A DNA stretch of 64,000 nt from JBBQZO01 sp038207625 (GTDB taxonomy: Bacteria > Pseudomonadota > Gammaproteobacteria > Burkholderiales > Burkholderiaceae_D). Below the pieces are notes generated by a model. The model was given only the letters and a program-made list of their open reading frames with translations, was not told the DNA's origin and did no database searches. Within the stretch, counting starts at the first letter, position 1, and each line of letters starts with the position of its first letter. Below are positions 15,874-24,027 of this stretch, in pieces. The stretch spans positions 49,056-113,055 of the forward strand of contig JBBQZO010000018.1 of the NCBI GenBank assembly GCA_038207625.1, given 5' to 3'. The position numbers and the translations under genes are program-made.

Positions 15874-17241
15874 ATGAATAGTAATTTTGCAAAACTACTG
15901 TTGGCGAGCATGGCCTTGCTGTGCGTACAGGCCTCGCAAGCGGCCTGTCGCACCGCCGAAACGGAACCGAACAACAGCGACACGGCGGCCAACACCGGCG
16001 TGTGTTCGGGCACCAACATCACCGGCTCGCTCAGCGGGACCGACGACGACTGGTTCCGCCTCGATGTGACCGGGCCAGGCACGGTCACTATCACGCTCAC
16101 CAATGGCAGCGGGCTCGATGCCGACTGGTATCTGTATCCATCCACCGGCGCGTACGTGCGCTCGGCCGCCAGCAGCAACAACCCTGAAACGGGCAGCTAT
16201 AGCGTGACGGCGGCAGCTACCTATTTCGTCAAAGTACACCGTTACTCCGGATCGGGCAGTTATACGCTGCAAGCGACCTTCCCTGCCGGCACCGTCGGTG
16301 GCAGCGGTCCCTGCACGCTGCCGGCGGGCGTGGACCTGGGCAAGCTCGGTAGCGCGACCGACAAGGTCACCACGACCACGGGCGGTTTCGTGCTGATGGG
16401 TGGTGGAACGGACGTTGACGCGGCGATGCAATGGATGATCGCCAAGTCCGGCGGTGGCGACGTCGTCGTGCTGCGCTCGACCGGCACGAACGCCTATAAC
16501 AGCTATCTGAACGGGCTGGGCACGGTCAACTCGGTGCAGACCTTGCTGATCGATTCGGTCGCCAAAGGCAGTGATGCCTGCGTCGCACAGACGATCAAGA
16601 ATGCCGAGATGGTGTTCATCGCGGGCGGCAATCAGCAGAACTACATCGATTACTTCAAGGGCAAGGCGGTGGGCGACGCGCTGAACTACCTGATCAACAC
16701 CAAGAAGGTGCCGATCGGCGGCACCAGCGCCGGCATGGCCATCATGGGCCAGTACTATCATCCGGGCGGCGCGGCGGAAGATTCAACAGTGCTGGGCAAT
16801 CCGACGGCCATCGCCATCGGCAACAACTTCCTCAACAACAGCCTGCTCAACAACGTCGTCACCGAGCCGCATTTCGCGCAGCGCGCGCGCCAACCGCGGC
16901 TGACCTCGTTCATCGCCAGTGCGCAGTACAACTACGCGGTGAGCTGGCAAACCATGCGCGGCATCTCGGCCGATGAGGCGACCGCCTATGCCATCGACGC
17001 GAACGGCGCAGGCAAGGTATTTGGCACGGGCAATGTCAATTTCGTCAGCCCGACGGGCGCGCCGGAAACGCTGGCGCCCAACACCGCGTTGACGTGGAAT
17101 CTGGCCGGCAAGGCATTGAAGGTCTATCAGGTGCCGGGCACGCCAAGTGGCACGAACACCTTCAACGTAACGACCTGGACCGGCACGGGTGGCACCACCC
17201 ACTACTGGTCGGTGGTCAACGGCGTGATCACGCTCAATTGA
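15874..17241 (+). CDS. Secreted cyanophycinase-like S51 peptidase with PPC domain
   Basis: A protein of 455 aa. Residues 1-24 are a signal peptide (cut after QASQA). A bacterial pre-peptidase C-terminal (PPC) domain follows at about 25-135 (TEPNNSDTAA, TDDDWFRLDVTGPG, YFVKVHRYSGSGSYTL). The S51 core lies at about 155-400, with VLMGGGTDVDAAM, the FIAGGNQQNY loop and the nucleophile serine in GGTSAGMAIMG. Cyanophycinases hydrolyse multi-L-arginyl-poly-aspartate to beta-Asp-Arg; extracellular forms let heterotrophs feed on it. Other S51 enzymes are dipeptidases, so the substrate is probable rather than proven. TGGAG lies 8 bases before the ATG. It is a single-gene unit with a strong hairpin after it. 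Confidence 0.88.
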   Translation: MNSNFAKLLLASMALLCVQASQAACRTAETEPNNSDTAANTGVCSGTNITGSLSGTDDDWFRLDVTGPGTVTITLTNGSGLDADWYLYPSTGAYVRSAASSNNPETGSYSVTAAATYFVKVHRYSGSGSYTLQATFPAGTVGGSGPCTLPAGVDLGKLGSATDKVTTTTGGFVLMGGGTDVDAAMQWMIAKSGGGDVVVLRSTGTNAYNSYLNGLGTVNSVQTLLIDSVAKGSDACVAQTIKNAEMVFIAGGNQQNYIDYFKGKAVGDALNYLINTKKVPIGGTSAGMAIMGQYYHPGGAAEDSTVLGNPTAIAIGNNFLNNSLLNNVVTEPHFAQRARQPRLTSFIASAQYNYAVSWQTMRGISADEATAYAIDANGAGKVFGTGNVNFVSPTGAPETLAPNTALTWNLAGKALKVYQVPGTPSGTNTFNVTTWTGTGGTTHYWSVVNGVITLN

Positions 17242-17253
17242 TCGTTTGGCGCG

Positions 17254-17277
17254 CCCGGCTCATTGCAACGAGCCGGG
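17254..17277 (+). terminator. Terminator-like hairpin after the S51 gene
   Basis: CCCGGCTC (17254-17261) and GAGCCGGG (17270-17277) form a perfect 8-bp stem with an 8-nt loop, 12 bp after the stop codon. Flanking GCG and GCGC can extend it across a bulge. There is no T run. It lies 73 bp before the convergent lldR stop and may serve both genes. Confidence 0.6.
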
Positions 17278-17350
17278 TGCGCGCGGGACGGCCGAGTGGG
17301 CCGCCCTGTTTGACGTGCCACACCGTCGGCGCGTTCGGTGCCACAGGCCG

Positions 17351-18109
17351 CTAGACCGTTTCGCCCAGGCGGCGCAGCGCGCTGTTGCGCCGTTCGTCCT
17401 CCTGCGCGTTGTCGGCCATGCTCTTGCGCACAAAATCGATGTGTTCGCGCGCCGCGCGCGCCGCGTCGTCCGGGCGGCGCTCGCGGATCGCCAGCCAGAT
17501 CGCGCGGTGCTGTTCCTGCAGGCTGTTCCAGCGCTGCGGGCGCACGTGCAGATGCTCCAGATTGCGCGCCACGTCGCCGTGGATCACCTTCATCAAGCTG
17601 GCGCTGAGGTGGCCGATCAGCACATTGTGCGCCGCCTCGGCGATCGCCTGGTGGAAGGCCACGTCGTTGTCGATGCAGGCAGTCAGGTCGTCGTTCGCAT
17701 ACACCCGGTCTAGCCCCGCGTAGACGGCGTCGAGCCGGGCGATGTCGGCCTCGGTGGCGCGCTCGGCCGCCAAATAGGCCGCCTGCCCTTCGAGCATCTG
17801 GCGAAATTCCAGCAAGTCGCGCTGCAGCGCCGGATGGCCGCTGAGCATCTGTTGCCACGGGTCGACAAAGTGCGCCTCGAGCCGGTCGGTCACATGCGTG
17901 CCACCACCGTGGCGCGTGGTCAGCAAGCCCTTGGCCACCAGCTTCTGGATCGCCTCGCGCAGCGACGGGCGCGACACGCCCAGTTCCAGCGCCAGGTCAC
18001 GCTCCGAGCCGAGCTTGTCGCCCGGCTTGAGCGAGCCTTCGAGAATGCGCGTTTCCAGATCCGTAGCGACGATATCGGACAGGCGGGGCACGGACGGGCG
18101 TTGCAGCAT
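17351..18109 (-). CDS. lldR: FadR-type GntR regulator of lactate use
   Basis: A protein of 252 aa. The N-terminal winged helix reads GDKLGSERDLALELGVSRPSLREAIQKLVAKGLLTTRHGGGTHV (about residues 30-74). It is followed by the all-helical FCD ligand domain with metal-binding histidines (DNDVAFHQAIAEAAHN, HRAIWLAIRE, AREHIDFV). It is divergent from the lut/dld/lctP operon, and both promoters carry identical GTGGTCAGACCAC operators. This fits LldR/LutR repressors, which release DNA on binding lactate. GGAAAG precedes the ATG. An alternative such as a glycolate or 2-hydroxyacid sensor is possible, but the operon content argues for lactate. Confidence 0.92.
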   Translation of the reverse strand: MLQRPSVPRLSDIVATDLETRILEGSLKPGDKLGSERDLALELGVSRPSLREAIQKLVAKGLLTTRHGGGTHVTDRLEAHFVDPWQQMLSGHPALQRDLLEFRQMLEGQAAYLAAERATEADIARLDAVYAGLDRVYANDDLTACIDNDVAFHQAIAEAAHNVLIGHLSASLMKVIHGDVARNLEHLHVRPQRWNSLQEQHRAIWLAIRERRPDDAARAAREHIDFVRKSMADNAQEDERRNSALRRLGETV

Positions 18110-18119
18110 ATTTCTTTCC

Positions 18120-18167
18120 AGTGGTCAGACCACTTTACAGAATATGGTTGCGACCGAGATCTGTCAA
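18120..18167 (-). promoter_or_regulatory. lldR promoter and operator O1
   Basis: On the minus strand TTGACA (complement of 18162-18167) is followed after 17 bp by TATTCT (complement of 18139-18144), predicting a start near 18132. The perfect 15-bp palindrome AGTGGTC-A-GACCACT at 18120-18134 begins at that start point and ends 11 bp before the lldR codon. Its core TGGT-CAG-ACCA fits FadR-family operators. This is autoregulation by steric block. Confidence 0.88.
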
Positions 18168-18194
18168 GCCAAAAAACGTGCCAACGAAAACCCG

Positions 18195-18252
18195 TTGACA
18201 AGGGGTCTTGTTGATTCTATAGTTATTTTAAGAAAAGTGGTCAGACCACTTT
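18195..18252 (+). promoter_or_regulatory. lut/dld/lctP promoter and operator O2
   Basis: Consensus promoter TTGACA (18195-18200), 17 bp, TATAGT (18218-18223), start near 18230. The perfect 19-bp palindrome AAAGTGGTC-A-GACCACTTT (18234-18252) covers about +5 to +23. Its inner 15 bp are identical to O1. The centres of O1 and O2 are 116 bp apart, close to 11 helix turns, so a DNA loop between bound dimers is possible. Confidence 0.9.
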
Positions 18253-18281
18253 ACCAAAAATGAGAATAGAAGGAGACAATC

Positions 18282-19076
18282 ATGCACCCGAGCAGCCGGA
18301 TCTACCCGCCCAAGCCCAGCGACGCTTACCTGTACGCCACCTGCCTGATCGACCAGTTCACGCCGCAGGCGGGACTCGACACGGTCGACCTGCTGGAGCG
18401 TGAAGGCATCCGCGTGCACTTCCCGCAAGGCCAGACCTGCTGCGGCCAGCCGGCCTACACCAGCGGCTACCCGGATCAGGCGCGCCAGGTGGCGCGCGCC
18501 CAGCTCGACCTGTTTCCCCAGCCGTGGCCGGTGGTGGTACCGTCCGGCTCGTGCGCGGCCATGATGCGGCACCACTACCCTGCCCTGTTCGCCGACGACG
18601 CCGCCTTGCTCGCACAAAGCCGCGCGCTGTCCGAACGCATTTTTGAGCTGAGCGAATTTCTGGTCCACGTGTCCGGCTTCGCGCACGACGACCGGGGCCA
18701 GCCCTGCAGCGTCGCCTTGCACACGTCCTGCCACGCGCGGCGCGAAATGGGCGCGCATCTGACCAGCGCGGCCTTGCTGCAAACCCTGGCGCAGGTGACG
18801 GTGGTGCAGCAGGCACGCAGTGAAGAATGCTGCGGCTTCGGCGGCACGTTCTCGGTGCGCCATCCAGACATTTCGGCGGCGATCGTCAGCGACAAGGTCG
18901 CCAGCTTGCGCGCCAGCGGCGCCGAGCGCGTGGTCAGCGCCGACAGCGGCTGCCTGTGCAATATCCTCGGACGCGCCGCCCGGCTCGACCAGATCGCCGG
19001 ACGCAGCGAGGCGACGCTGCCGGGCGAGCATCTGGCCAGCTTCCTGTGGCAACGCACCAATGGGAGCGCGGTATGA
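18282..19076 (+). CDS. lutA: L-lactate utilisation Fe-S protein LutA/LldE
   Basis: A protein of 264 aa with two CCG (cysteine-rich) domains. The motifs are TCCGQPAYTSGY in the first and ECCGFGGTFSVRHPDIS in the second, plus LHTSCHARREMG and SADSGCLCNILG. These cysteines bind a cluster in the LutABC (LldEFG) complex that oxidises L-lactate to pyruvate with electrons going to the respiratory chain. The gene is first in the operon behind the LldR-controlled promoter. It overlaps the next gene by four bases (ATGA at 19073). An A-rich leader with AGAAGGAG lies just before the ATG. Confidence 0.93.
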   Translation: MHPSSRIYPPKPSDAYLYATCLIDQFTPQAGLDTVDLLEREGIRVHFPQGQTCCGQPAYTSGYPDQARQVARAQLDLFPQPWPVVVPSGSCAAMMRHHYPALFADDAALLAQSRALSERIFELSEFLVHVSGFAHDDRGQPCSVALHTSCHARREMGAHLTSAALLQTLAQVTVVQQARSEECCGFGGTFSVRHPDISAAIVSDKVASLRASGAERVVSADSGCLCNILGRAARLDQIAGRSEATLPGEHLASFLWQRTNGSAV

Positions 19077-19747
19077 CGGCGCGCGACCAGATCATGGCGC
19101 GCCTGCGCGGCGCACAGGCGCCGGCCGACGCGGTTTTGCCCGACGTGGCAGGCTGGTACGCGGCGCAGCGCCGCACCGAGAGCCGCACCCAGCGCGTGGC
19201 ACGGCTGCGCGCCGCACTCGAAGCATCGCACGCCGAGGTGCATGACACCACGGCCGACGCCTGGCCCGCCGTGCTGCTGCGCGTCGCCGCCGCCAAAGGC
19301 CTGAGCAGTTTGCTGATCGGCGACGCCACGCCCGACGGCGAGGCGCTCGGCGCACACCCCCACGCTGGCCTGCGCCTGGTGCGCTACTGCGACCCGATCG
19401 AGCGCTGGCGCGACACGCTGTTCGAGCGGATCGACGCCGGCCTGACGCGCGCGCGCAGCGCGATCGCCGAGACGGGCAGCCTGATCCTGTGGCCCGACGC
19501 CAGCGAGCCGCGCCTGATGTCACTGGTGCCGGCGGTGCATATCGTGCTGCTCGACCCGGCCAGCATCTACCCCGACTTCCACGCGGCGATGCACGCCGAG
19601 CGGTGGCAGGACGGCCTGCCCAGCAACGCCCTGCTCATTTCGGGCCCGTCCAAAACTGCCGACATCCAGCAAACGCTGGCCTACGGCGCGCACGGTCCGC
19701 GCGAGCTGATCGTGCTGCTGCTGCATCCAGAAGGAGGCGCCGCATGA
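19073..19747 (+). CDS. lutC: L-lactate utilisation protein LutC/LldG
   Basis: A protein of 224 aa with the LUD (DUF162) domain: RSAIAETGSLILWPDASEPRLMSLVPAVHIVL and the closing SGPSKTADIQQTLAYGAHGPRELIVLLL. LutC is the small subunit of the LutABC lactate oxidase. Start and stop overlap both neighbours by four bases, so translation is coupled. The order here is A-C-B; the more familiar order is A-B-C. The sequence itself looks intact, and the swap is an arrangement variant rather than damage. Confidence 0.92.
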   Translation: MTARDQIMARLRGAQAPADAVLPDVAGWYAAQRRTESRTQRVARLRAALEASHAEVHDTTADAWPAVLLRVAAAKGLSSLLIGDATPDGEALGAHPHAGLRLVRYCDPIERWRDTLFERIDAGLTRARSAIAETGSLILWPDASEPRLMSLVPAVHIVLLDPASIYPDFHAAMHAERWQDGLPSNALLISGPSKTADIQQTLAYGAHGPRELIVLLLHPEGGAA

Positions 19748-21171
19748 GCCAGCCACTGCATTTCCACCCCGCCGCCAGCTTCAAGGAGCGCAGCCAGGCG
19801 GCGGTCGACGACCCGGCCCAGCGCCAGAACTTTCGCGGCGCGATGGACTTCCTGCAAGCCAAACGCAGCGCGCAGTTTCCCGACCCGGACGAACTGGCCG
19901 GCCTGCGCGAACTGGGCGCGCAAATCCGCCGCTACAGCCTGGACCACCTGCCGCGCCTGCTCGAGCAACTGGAGGCCCGGCTCACCGCCAACGGCGTGCA
20001 GGTGCACTGGGCCGACACCCCCGCGCAGGCCAACCAGATCGCGCTCGACATCGCGCACGCCAGCGGCGCGCGCCGCATCGTCAAGGGCAAGTCGATGGTC
20101 AGCGAGGAAATCGGCTTCAACCACGCGATGGAGGCGGGGGGCATCGAAGCGCTCGAATCGGACATGGGCGAGTACATCGTCCAGCTGGCCGGCGAAGGTC
20201 CGTCGCACATCATCATGCCGGCCATTCACAAGACGCGCCAGGACATCGCCGCGCTGTTCGCCCAGCAGGTTCCCGGCGTCGACTACACCGAGGACGTCGA
20301 TGCGCTGATCGCGATCGGGCGCCGGGTGCTGCGGCGCAAATTCGCCGACGCCGACATCGGCCTGTCCGGCGTCAATTTCGCCGTCGCCGAGACGGGCACG
20401 CTGTGCCTGGTCGAAAACGAGGGCAACGGACGCATGTGCACCACCGTGCCGCGCGTGCACATCGCCATCACCGGCATCGAAAAGGTGGTGGAAAAGCTCG
20501 AACACGTGGTGCCGTTATTAAGCCTGCTGACGCGCTCGGCCACCGGCCAGGCGATCACCACCTACTTCAACATGATCAGCGGGCCGCGCCAGCCGGGCGA
20601 GAAAGACGGCCCCGAGCAGGTGCACCTGATCCTGGTCGACAACGGGCGCAGCCAGGCCTACGCCGACGAACAGCTGCGCGCCACCTTGCAATGCATCCGC
20701 TGCGGCGCCTGCATGAACCACTGCCCGGTGTACGCGCGGATCGGCGGGCACGCCTACGGCACCACCTACCCGGGCCCGATCGGCGCGATCATCTCGCCGC
20801 ACATGCTGGGACTGGACGCGACGTATCCGCTGGCGTTCGCCTCAACCTTGTGCGGCGCCTGCGTCGAAGTGTGCCCCGTCAAAATCCCCATCACGGAGAT
20901 CCTGGTCCGCCTGCGCAACGAAGCCCAGGCCACCAGCGCCGACGCGTCGCTGCGCGGCAGCGGCGCCGGGCGCACGCGCGTCGGCAGCGCCGTCTGGCGG
21001 CTCTGGTCGATGGTGTACGGCCGACTGCGCATGTACCGCGCGACGTCGTGGCTGCTCAGCCGCGCCCGCGCGCTCACGCCAATCGACCAGGGCGCGTGGA
21101 CGCAAAGCCGCACCCCGCTTCAGCCGGCACCGAAACGGCTGCGCGATCTGCTCAAGGAGCGTCAATCATGA
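19744..21171 (+). CDS. lutB: L-lactate utilisation Fe-S protein LutB/LldF
   Basis: A protein of 475 aa. The N-terminal LUD domain has KGKSMVSEEIGFNHAMEAGG and VAETGTLCLVENEGNGRMCTT. It is followed by two [4Fe-4S] ferredoxin motifs: CIRCGACMNHCPVY (about residues 318-331) and CGACVEVCPVKIP (about 370-382). It passes electrons within the LutABC complex. The ATG overlaps the lutC stop (ATGA) and its own stop overlaps the dld ATG in the same way. The C-terminal tail (from about 400) is arginine-rich and variable in the family. Confidence 0.93.
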   Translation: MSQPLHFHPAASFKERSQAAVDDPAQRQNFRGAMDFLQAKRSAQFPDPDELAGLRELGAQIRRYSLDHLPRLLEQLEARLTANGVQVHWADTPAQANQIALDIAHASGARRIVKGKSMVSEEIGFNHAMEAGGIEALESDMGEYIVQLAGEGPSHIIMPAIHKTRQDIAALFAQQVPGVDYTEDVDALIAIGRRVLRRKFADADIGLSGVNFAVAETGTLCLVENEGNGRMCTTVPRVHIAITGIEKVVEKLEHVVPLLSLLTRSATGQAITTYFNMISGPRQPGEKDGPEQVHLILVDNGRSQAYADEQLRATLQCIRCGACMNHCPVYARIGGHAYGTTYPGPIGAIISPHMLGLDATYPLAFASTLCGACVEVCPVKIPITEILVRLRNEAQATSADASLRGSGAGRTRVGSAVWRLWSMVYGRLRMYRATSWLLSRARALTPIDQGAWTQSRTPLQPAPKRLRDLLKERQS

Positions 21172-23951
21172 AGGCCTTGACCGCTGCGCTGTTGCGCATA
21201 TTGCCCGCCAAGCAGCTGATCACCGATCCGCTGCGCCGGCTGGCCTACGGCACCGATGCCAGTTTTTACCGGATGACGCCAGCGCTGGTGGCGATCGTCG
21301 AATCCGAGCAGCAGGTGCAAGCCTTGCTACACACGGCGCGCGCACATCAGCGCTCTGTCACGTTTCGCGCGGCCGGCACCAGCCTGTCCGGCCAGGGCGT
21401 CACCGACAGCGTGCTGGCGCTGATCGGCGACGGTTTCGCCAGCTGCGCCGTTGGACCGGACGGCGCCACGGTGCGCTGCGGGCCCGGCATGATCGGTGCC
21501 GCCGTGAACGCCAGACTGGCGCCGTTCGGGCGCAAGATCGGTCCCGATCCGGCCTCGATCAACACCTGCAAGATCGGCGGCATCGCCGCCAACAACGCCT
21601 CCGGGATGTGCTGCGGCACGGCGCAAAACAGCTACCAGACGCTGATCGGCATGCGCGTGGTGCTGGCCGACGGCACCCTGCTCGACACCGAGGATGCGCA
21701 CAGCGTGGCGCAGTTTCGCGTCAGCCACGCCGCACTGCTCGACGAACTGGCCAAGCTTGGCCACAGCACGCGCGCCGACGCCGCGCTGGCCGCGCGCATC
21801 GCGCACAAGTACAAGATCAAGAACACCACCGGCTACAGCCTGAACGCGCTGCTCGACTACAGCGACCCGCTCGAGATCCTCACGCATCTGATGATCGGCT
21901 CGGAAGGTACGCTGGGCTTCATCGCGCAGATCAGCTACGCCACCGTGCTCGAAGACCCGTTCAAGGCCAGCGCACTGGTGTTTTTTGCCGACATCGACAG
22001 CGCTTGCCAGGCCGTCCTGTGCCTCAAACCGCAGGCGGTGGCAGCGGTCGAATTGCTGGACCGCGCCGCCTTGCGCTCGGTGCAGGAGACGCCGGGCCTG
22101 CCGGCCCAGATGCGCACCTTAGGTCCCCAGACAGCCGCGCTGCTGATCGAAGTGCGCGGCACCACCGCGCAGCTACTCGAACAGCGCATGGCGCTGGCGC
22201 TGCAGGCAATCGCCGGCGTCGCCACCGTGCACCCGGCCGCGTTCTCGACCGACCCGGATACCTGCGCGATGTACTGGAAGGTGCGCAAAGGTACCTTCCC
22301 TTCGGTGGGCGCGGTGCGCGCGGCCGGCACCACCGTCATCATCGAGGACGTGGCCTTTCCGATTGCGGTGCTGGGCGCGGCCACGCTGGACTTGCAGGCA
22401 CTGCTGCACAAGTACGGCTACCAGGAAGCGATCATCTTCGGCCATGCATTGGAGGGCAATCTGCACTTCGTGTTCACCCAGGATTTCGGCAGCGATGCCG
22501 AGGTCGAACGCTACGCGCGCCTGATGGACGAGGTGTGCACGCTGGTGGTCGACAAATACGACGGCTCGCTCAAGGCCGAACACGGCACCGGGCGCAACAT
22601 GGCGCCCTTCGTCGAGAAGGAATGGGGCAGCCAGGCGACGGCGCTGATGCGCCGGATCAAGCACGCGTTCGACCCTTTGAACCTGCTCAATCCCGGCGTG
22701 ATCCTCAACGACGATCCGCAAGCACACCTGAAACACCTGAAGCCGATGCCGGCCACCGAGGCCAGCATCGACCGCTGCATCGAGTGCGGCTTTTGCGAGC
22801 CGCTGTGCCCGTCGCACCAACTGACGCTGTCGCCGCGCCAGCGCATCGTCAGTTGGCGCGCGCTGAGCCAACGGGCCGCTGCCGGCGAGGACGACGAAGG
22901 CATGACCAAGGCGTTCGACTACGACGGCATCGACACCTGCGTCGGTTGCAGCCTGTGCGCGAGCGCCTGCCCGGTCGGGATCGACACCGGCGGCTTGATC
23001 CGCCTGCTGCGCGGTCGCGCGCACGGCCCGCTGGCCTACGCCGTCGGGCAATGGAGCGCTGAGCATCCGGGCGCGCTGGCAAGCGTCTCGCGCGTCGCTC
23101 TGGGCGCCGGCCACCTGGCCGCCGGCGTGCTCGGTGAATCGCTGCTGGGCCGCCTGTCGGGCGGCGCCTGGAAGCGCGCGATGCCGCGCGCGGGCAGCAC
23201 GCCGCGCCAGCCCGAGCCAAACGGCGGCGATCCGGTGGTGTATTTCCCCGCCTGCGCCGGGCGCATCTTCGGCGCCAACCAGGCTGGCGAGCAAAGTCTG
23301 CCTGACGTCGTCATGACGCTGCTGGCGCGCGCTGGCTACGCGGTGCGCCTGCCCGAACAGGTCGACACGCTGTGCTGCGGCCAGATGTTGGCCAGCAAAG
23401 GCATGCAGGCCGGCGCCGACCAGATGTCTGACGCCGTGTGCGCGGCGCTGCTGAAAGCGGCCGACGACGGCCACGGCGGGTACTACCCGGTGATCATGGA
23501 CGCAAGTTCGTGTTCAGCGCGCATGCAGGCGCAGTTGGCCGGTCGCCTGCGGCTGTACGACTTTCACGAATTCGCCCACGACGCGCTGCTGCCGCGCCTG
23601 CGCATTGCGCGCACGCCCGGACCGCTGGCGCTGCATGTGAACTGCAGCGTGCGCGGTAGCGGCGCCGACGCCAAGCTGCGCACGCTGGTGCAGGCTTGCG
23701 CCGAGCAGGTGATCGAGCCGGAAGGCGTGCTGTGCTGCGGCTTTGGCGGCGACCGCGGATTTGTCGTCCCCGAACTGAACGCGCATGCGCTGCGTCGGGT
23801 GCACGCGGCGCTGCCGGCCAGTTGTTGCGAAGGCGTGTCGACCAATCGCACCTGCGAAATCGGGCTGACGGCCGAGACGGGGCGCAACTACCGCTCGGTC
23901 GCCTACCTGCTCGAAGAATGCAGCCGTCCCGACGGCAAGGAGCTGTGCTAA
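21168..23951 (+). CDS. dld: FAD/Fe-S D-lactate dehydrogenase, membrane-associated type (Dld-II)
   Basis: A protein of 927 aa. The N-terminal FAD_binding_4 domain contains RAAGTSLSGQGVTD and NTCKIGGIAANNASGMCCG (about residues 35-220). The FAD-oxidase C-terminal domain follows to about 530. Then come two [4Fe-4S] motifs, CIECGFCEPLCPS and CVGCSLCASACPVG, and a C-terminal pair of CCG motifs (DTLCCGQMLASKGM, GVLCCGFGGDRGF). This long architecture is that of Dld-II, which oxidises D-lactate (and sometimes D-2-hydroxyglutarate) and feeds the electron transfer chain. With LutABC in the same operon the cell can use both lactate enantiomers. Confidence 0.9.
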   Translation: MKALTAALLRILPAKQLITDPLRRLAYGTDASFYRMTPALVAIVESEQQVQALLHTARAHQRSVTFRAAGTSLSGQGVTDSVLALIGDGFASCAVGPDGATVRCGPGMIGAAVNARLAPFGRKIGPDPASINTCKIGGIAANNASGMCCGTAQNSYQTLIGMRVVLADGTLLDTEDAHSVAQFRVSHAALLDELAKLGHSTRADAALAARIAHKYKIKNTTGYSLNALLDYSDPLEILTHLMIGSEGTLGFIAQISYATVLEDPFKASALVFFADIDSACQAVLCLKPQAVAAVELLDRAALRSVQETPGLPAQMRTLGPQTAALLIEVRGTTAQLLEQRMALALQAIAGVATVHPAAFSTDPDTCAMYWKVRKGTFPSVGAVRAAGTTVIIEDVAFPIAVLGAATLDLQALLHKYGYQEAIIFGHALEGNLHFVFTQDFGSDAEVERYARLMDEVCTLVVDKYDGSLKAEHGTGRNMAPFVEKEWGSQATALMRRIKHAFDPLNLLNPGVILNDDPQAHLKHLKPMPATEASIDRCIECGFCEPLCPSHQLTLSPRQRIVSWRALSQRAAAGEDDEGMTKAFDYDGIDTCVGCSLCASACPVGIDTGGLIRLLRGRAHGPLAYAVGQWSAEHPGALASVSRVALGAGHLAAGVLGESLLGRLSGGAWKRAMPRAGSTPRQPEPNGGDPVVYFPACAGRIFGANQAGEQSLPDVVMTLLARAGYAVRLPEQVDTLCCGQMLASKGMQAGADQMSDAVCAALLKAADDGHGGYYPVIMDASSCSARMQAQLAGRLRLYDFHEFAHDALLPRLRIARTPGPLALHVNCSVRGSGADAKLRTLVQACAEQVIEPEGVLCCGFGGDRGFVVPELNAHALRRVHAALPASCCEGVSTNRTCEIGLTAETGRNYRSVAYLLEECSRPDGKELC

Positions 23952-24027
23952 GCCGCCAACACCGCATCACCGACGTTGCAACACCACTAAAACTAGACTT
24001 ATTTTCATCACTTGGAGGAGACTCACC

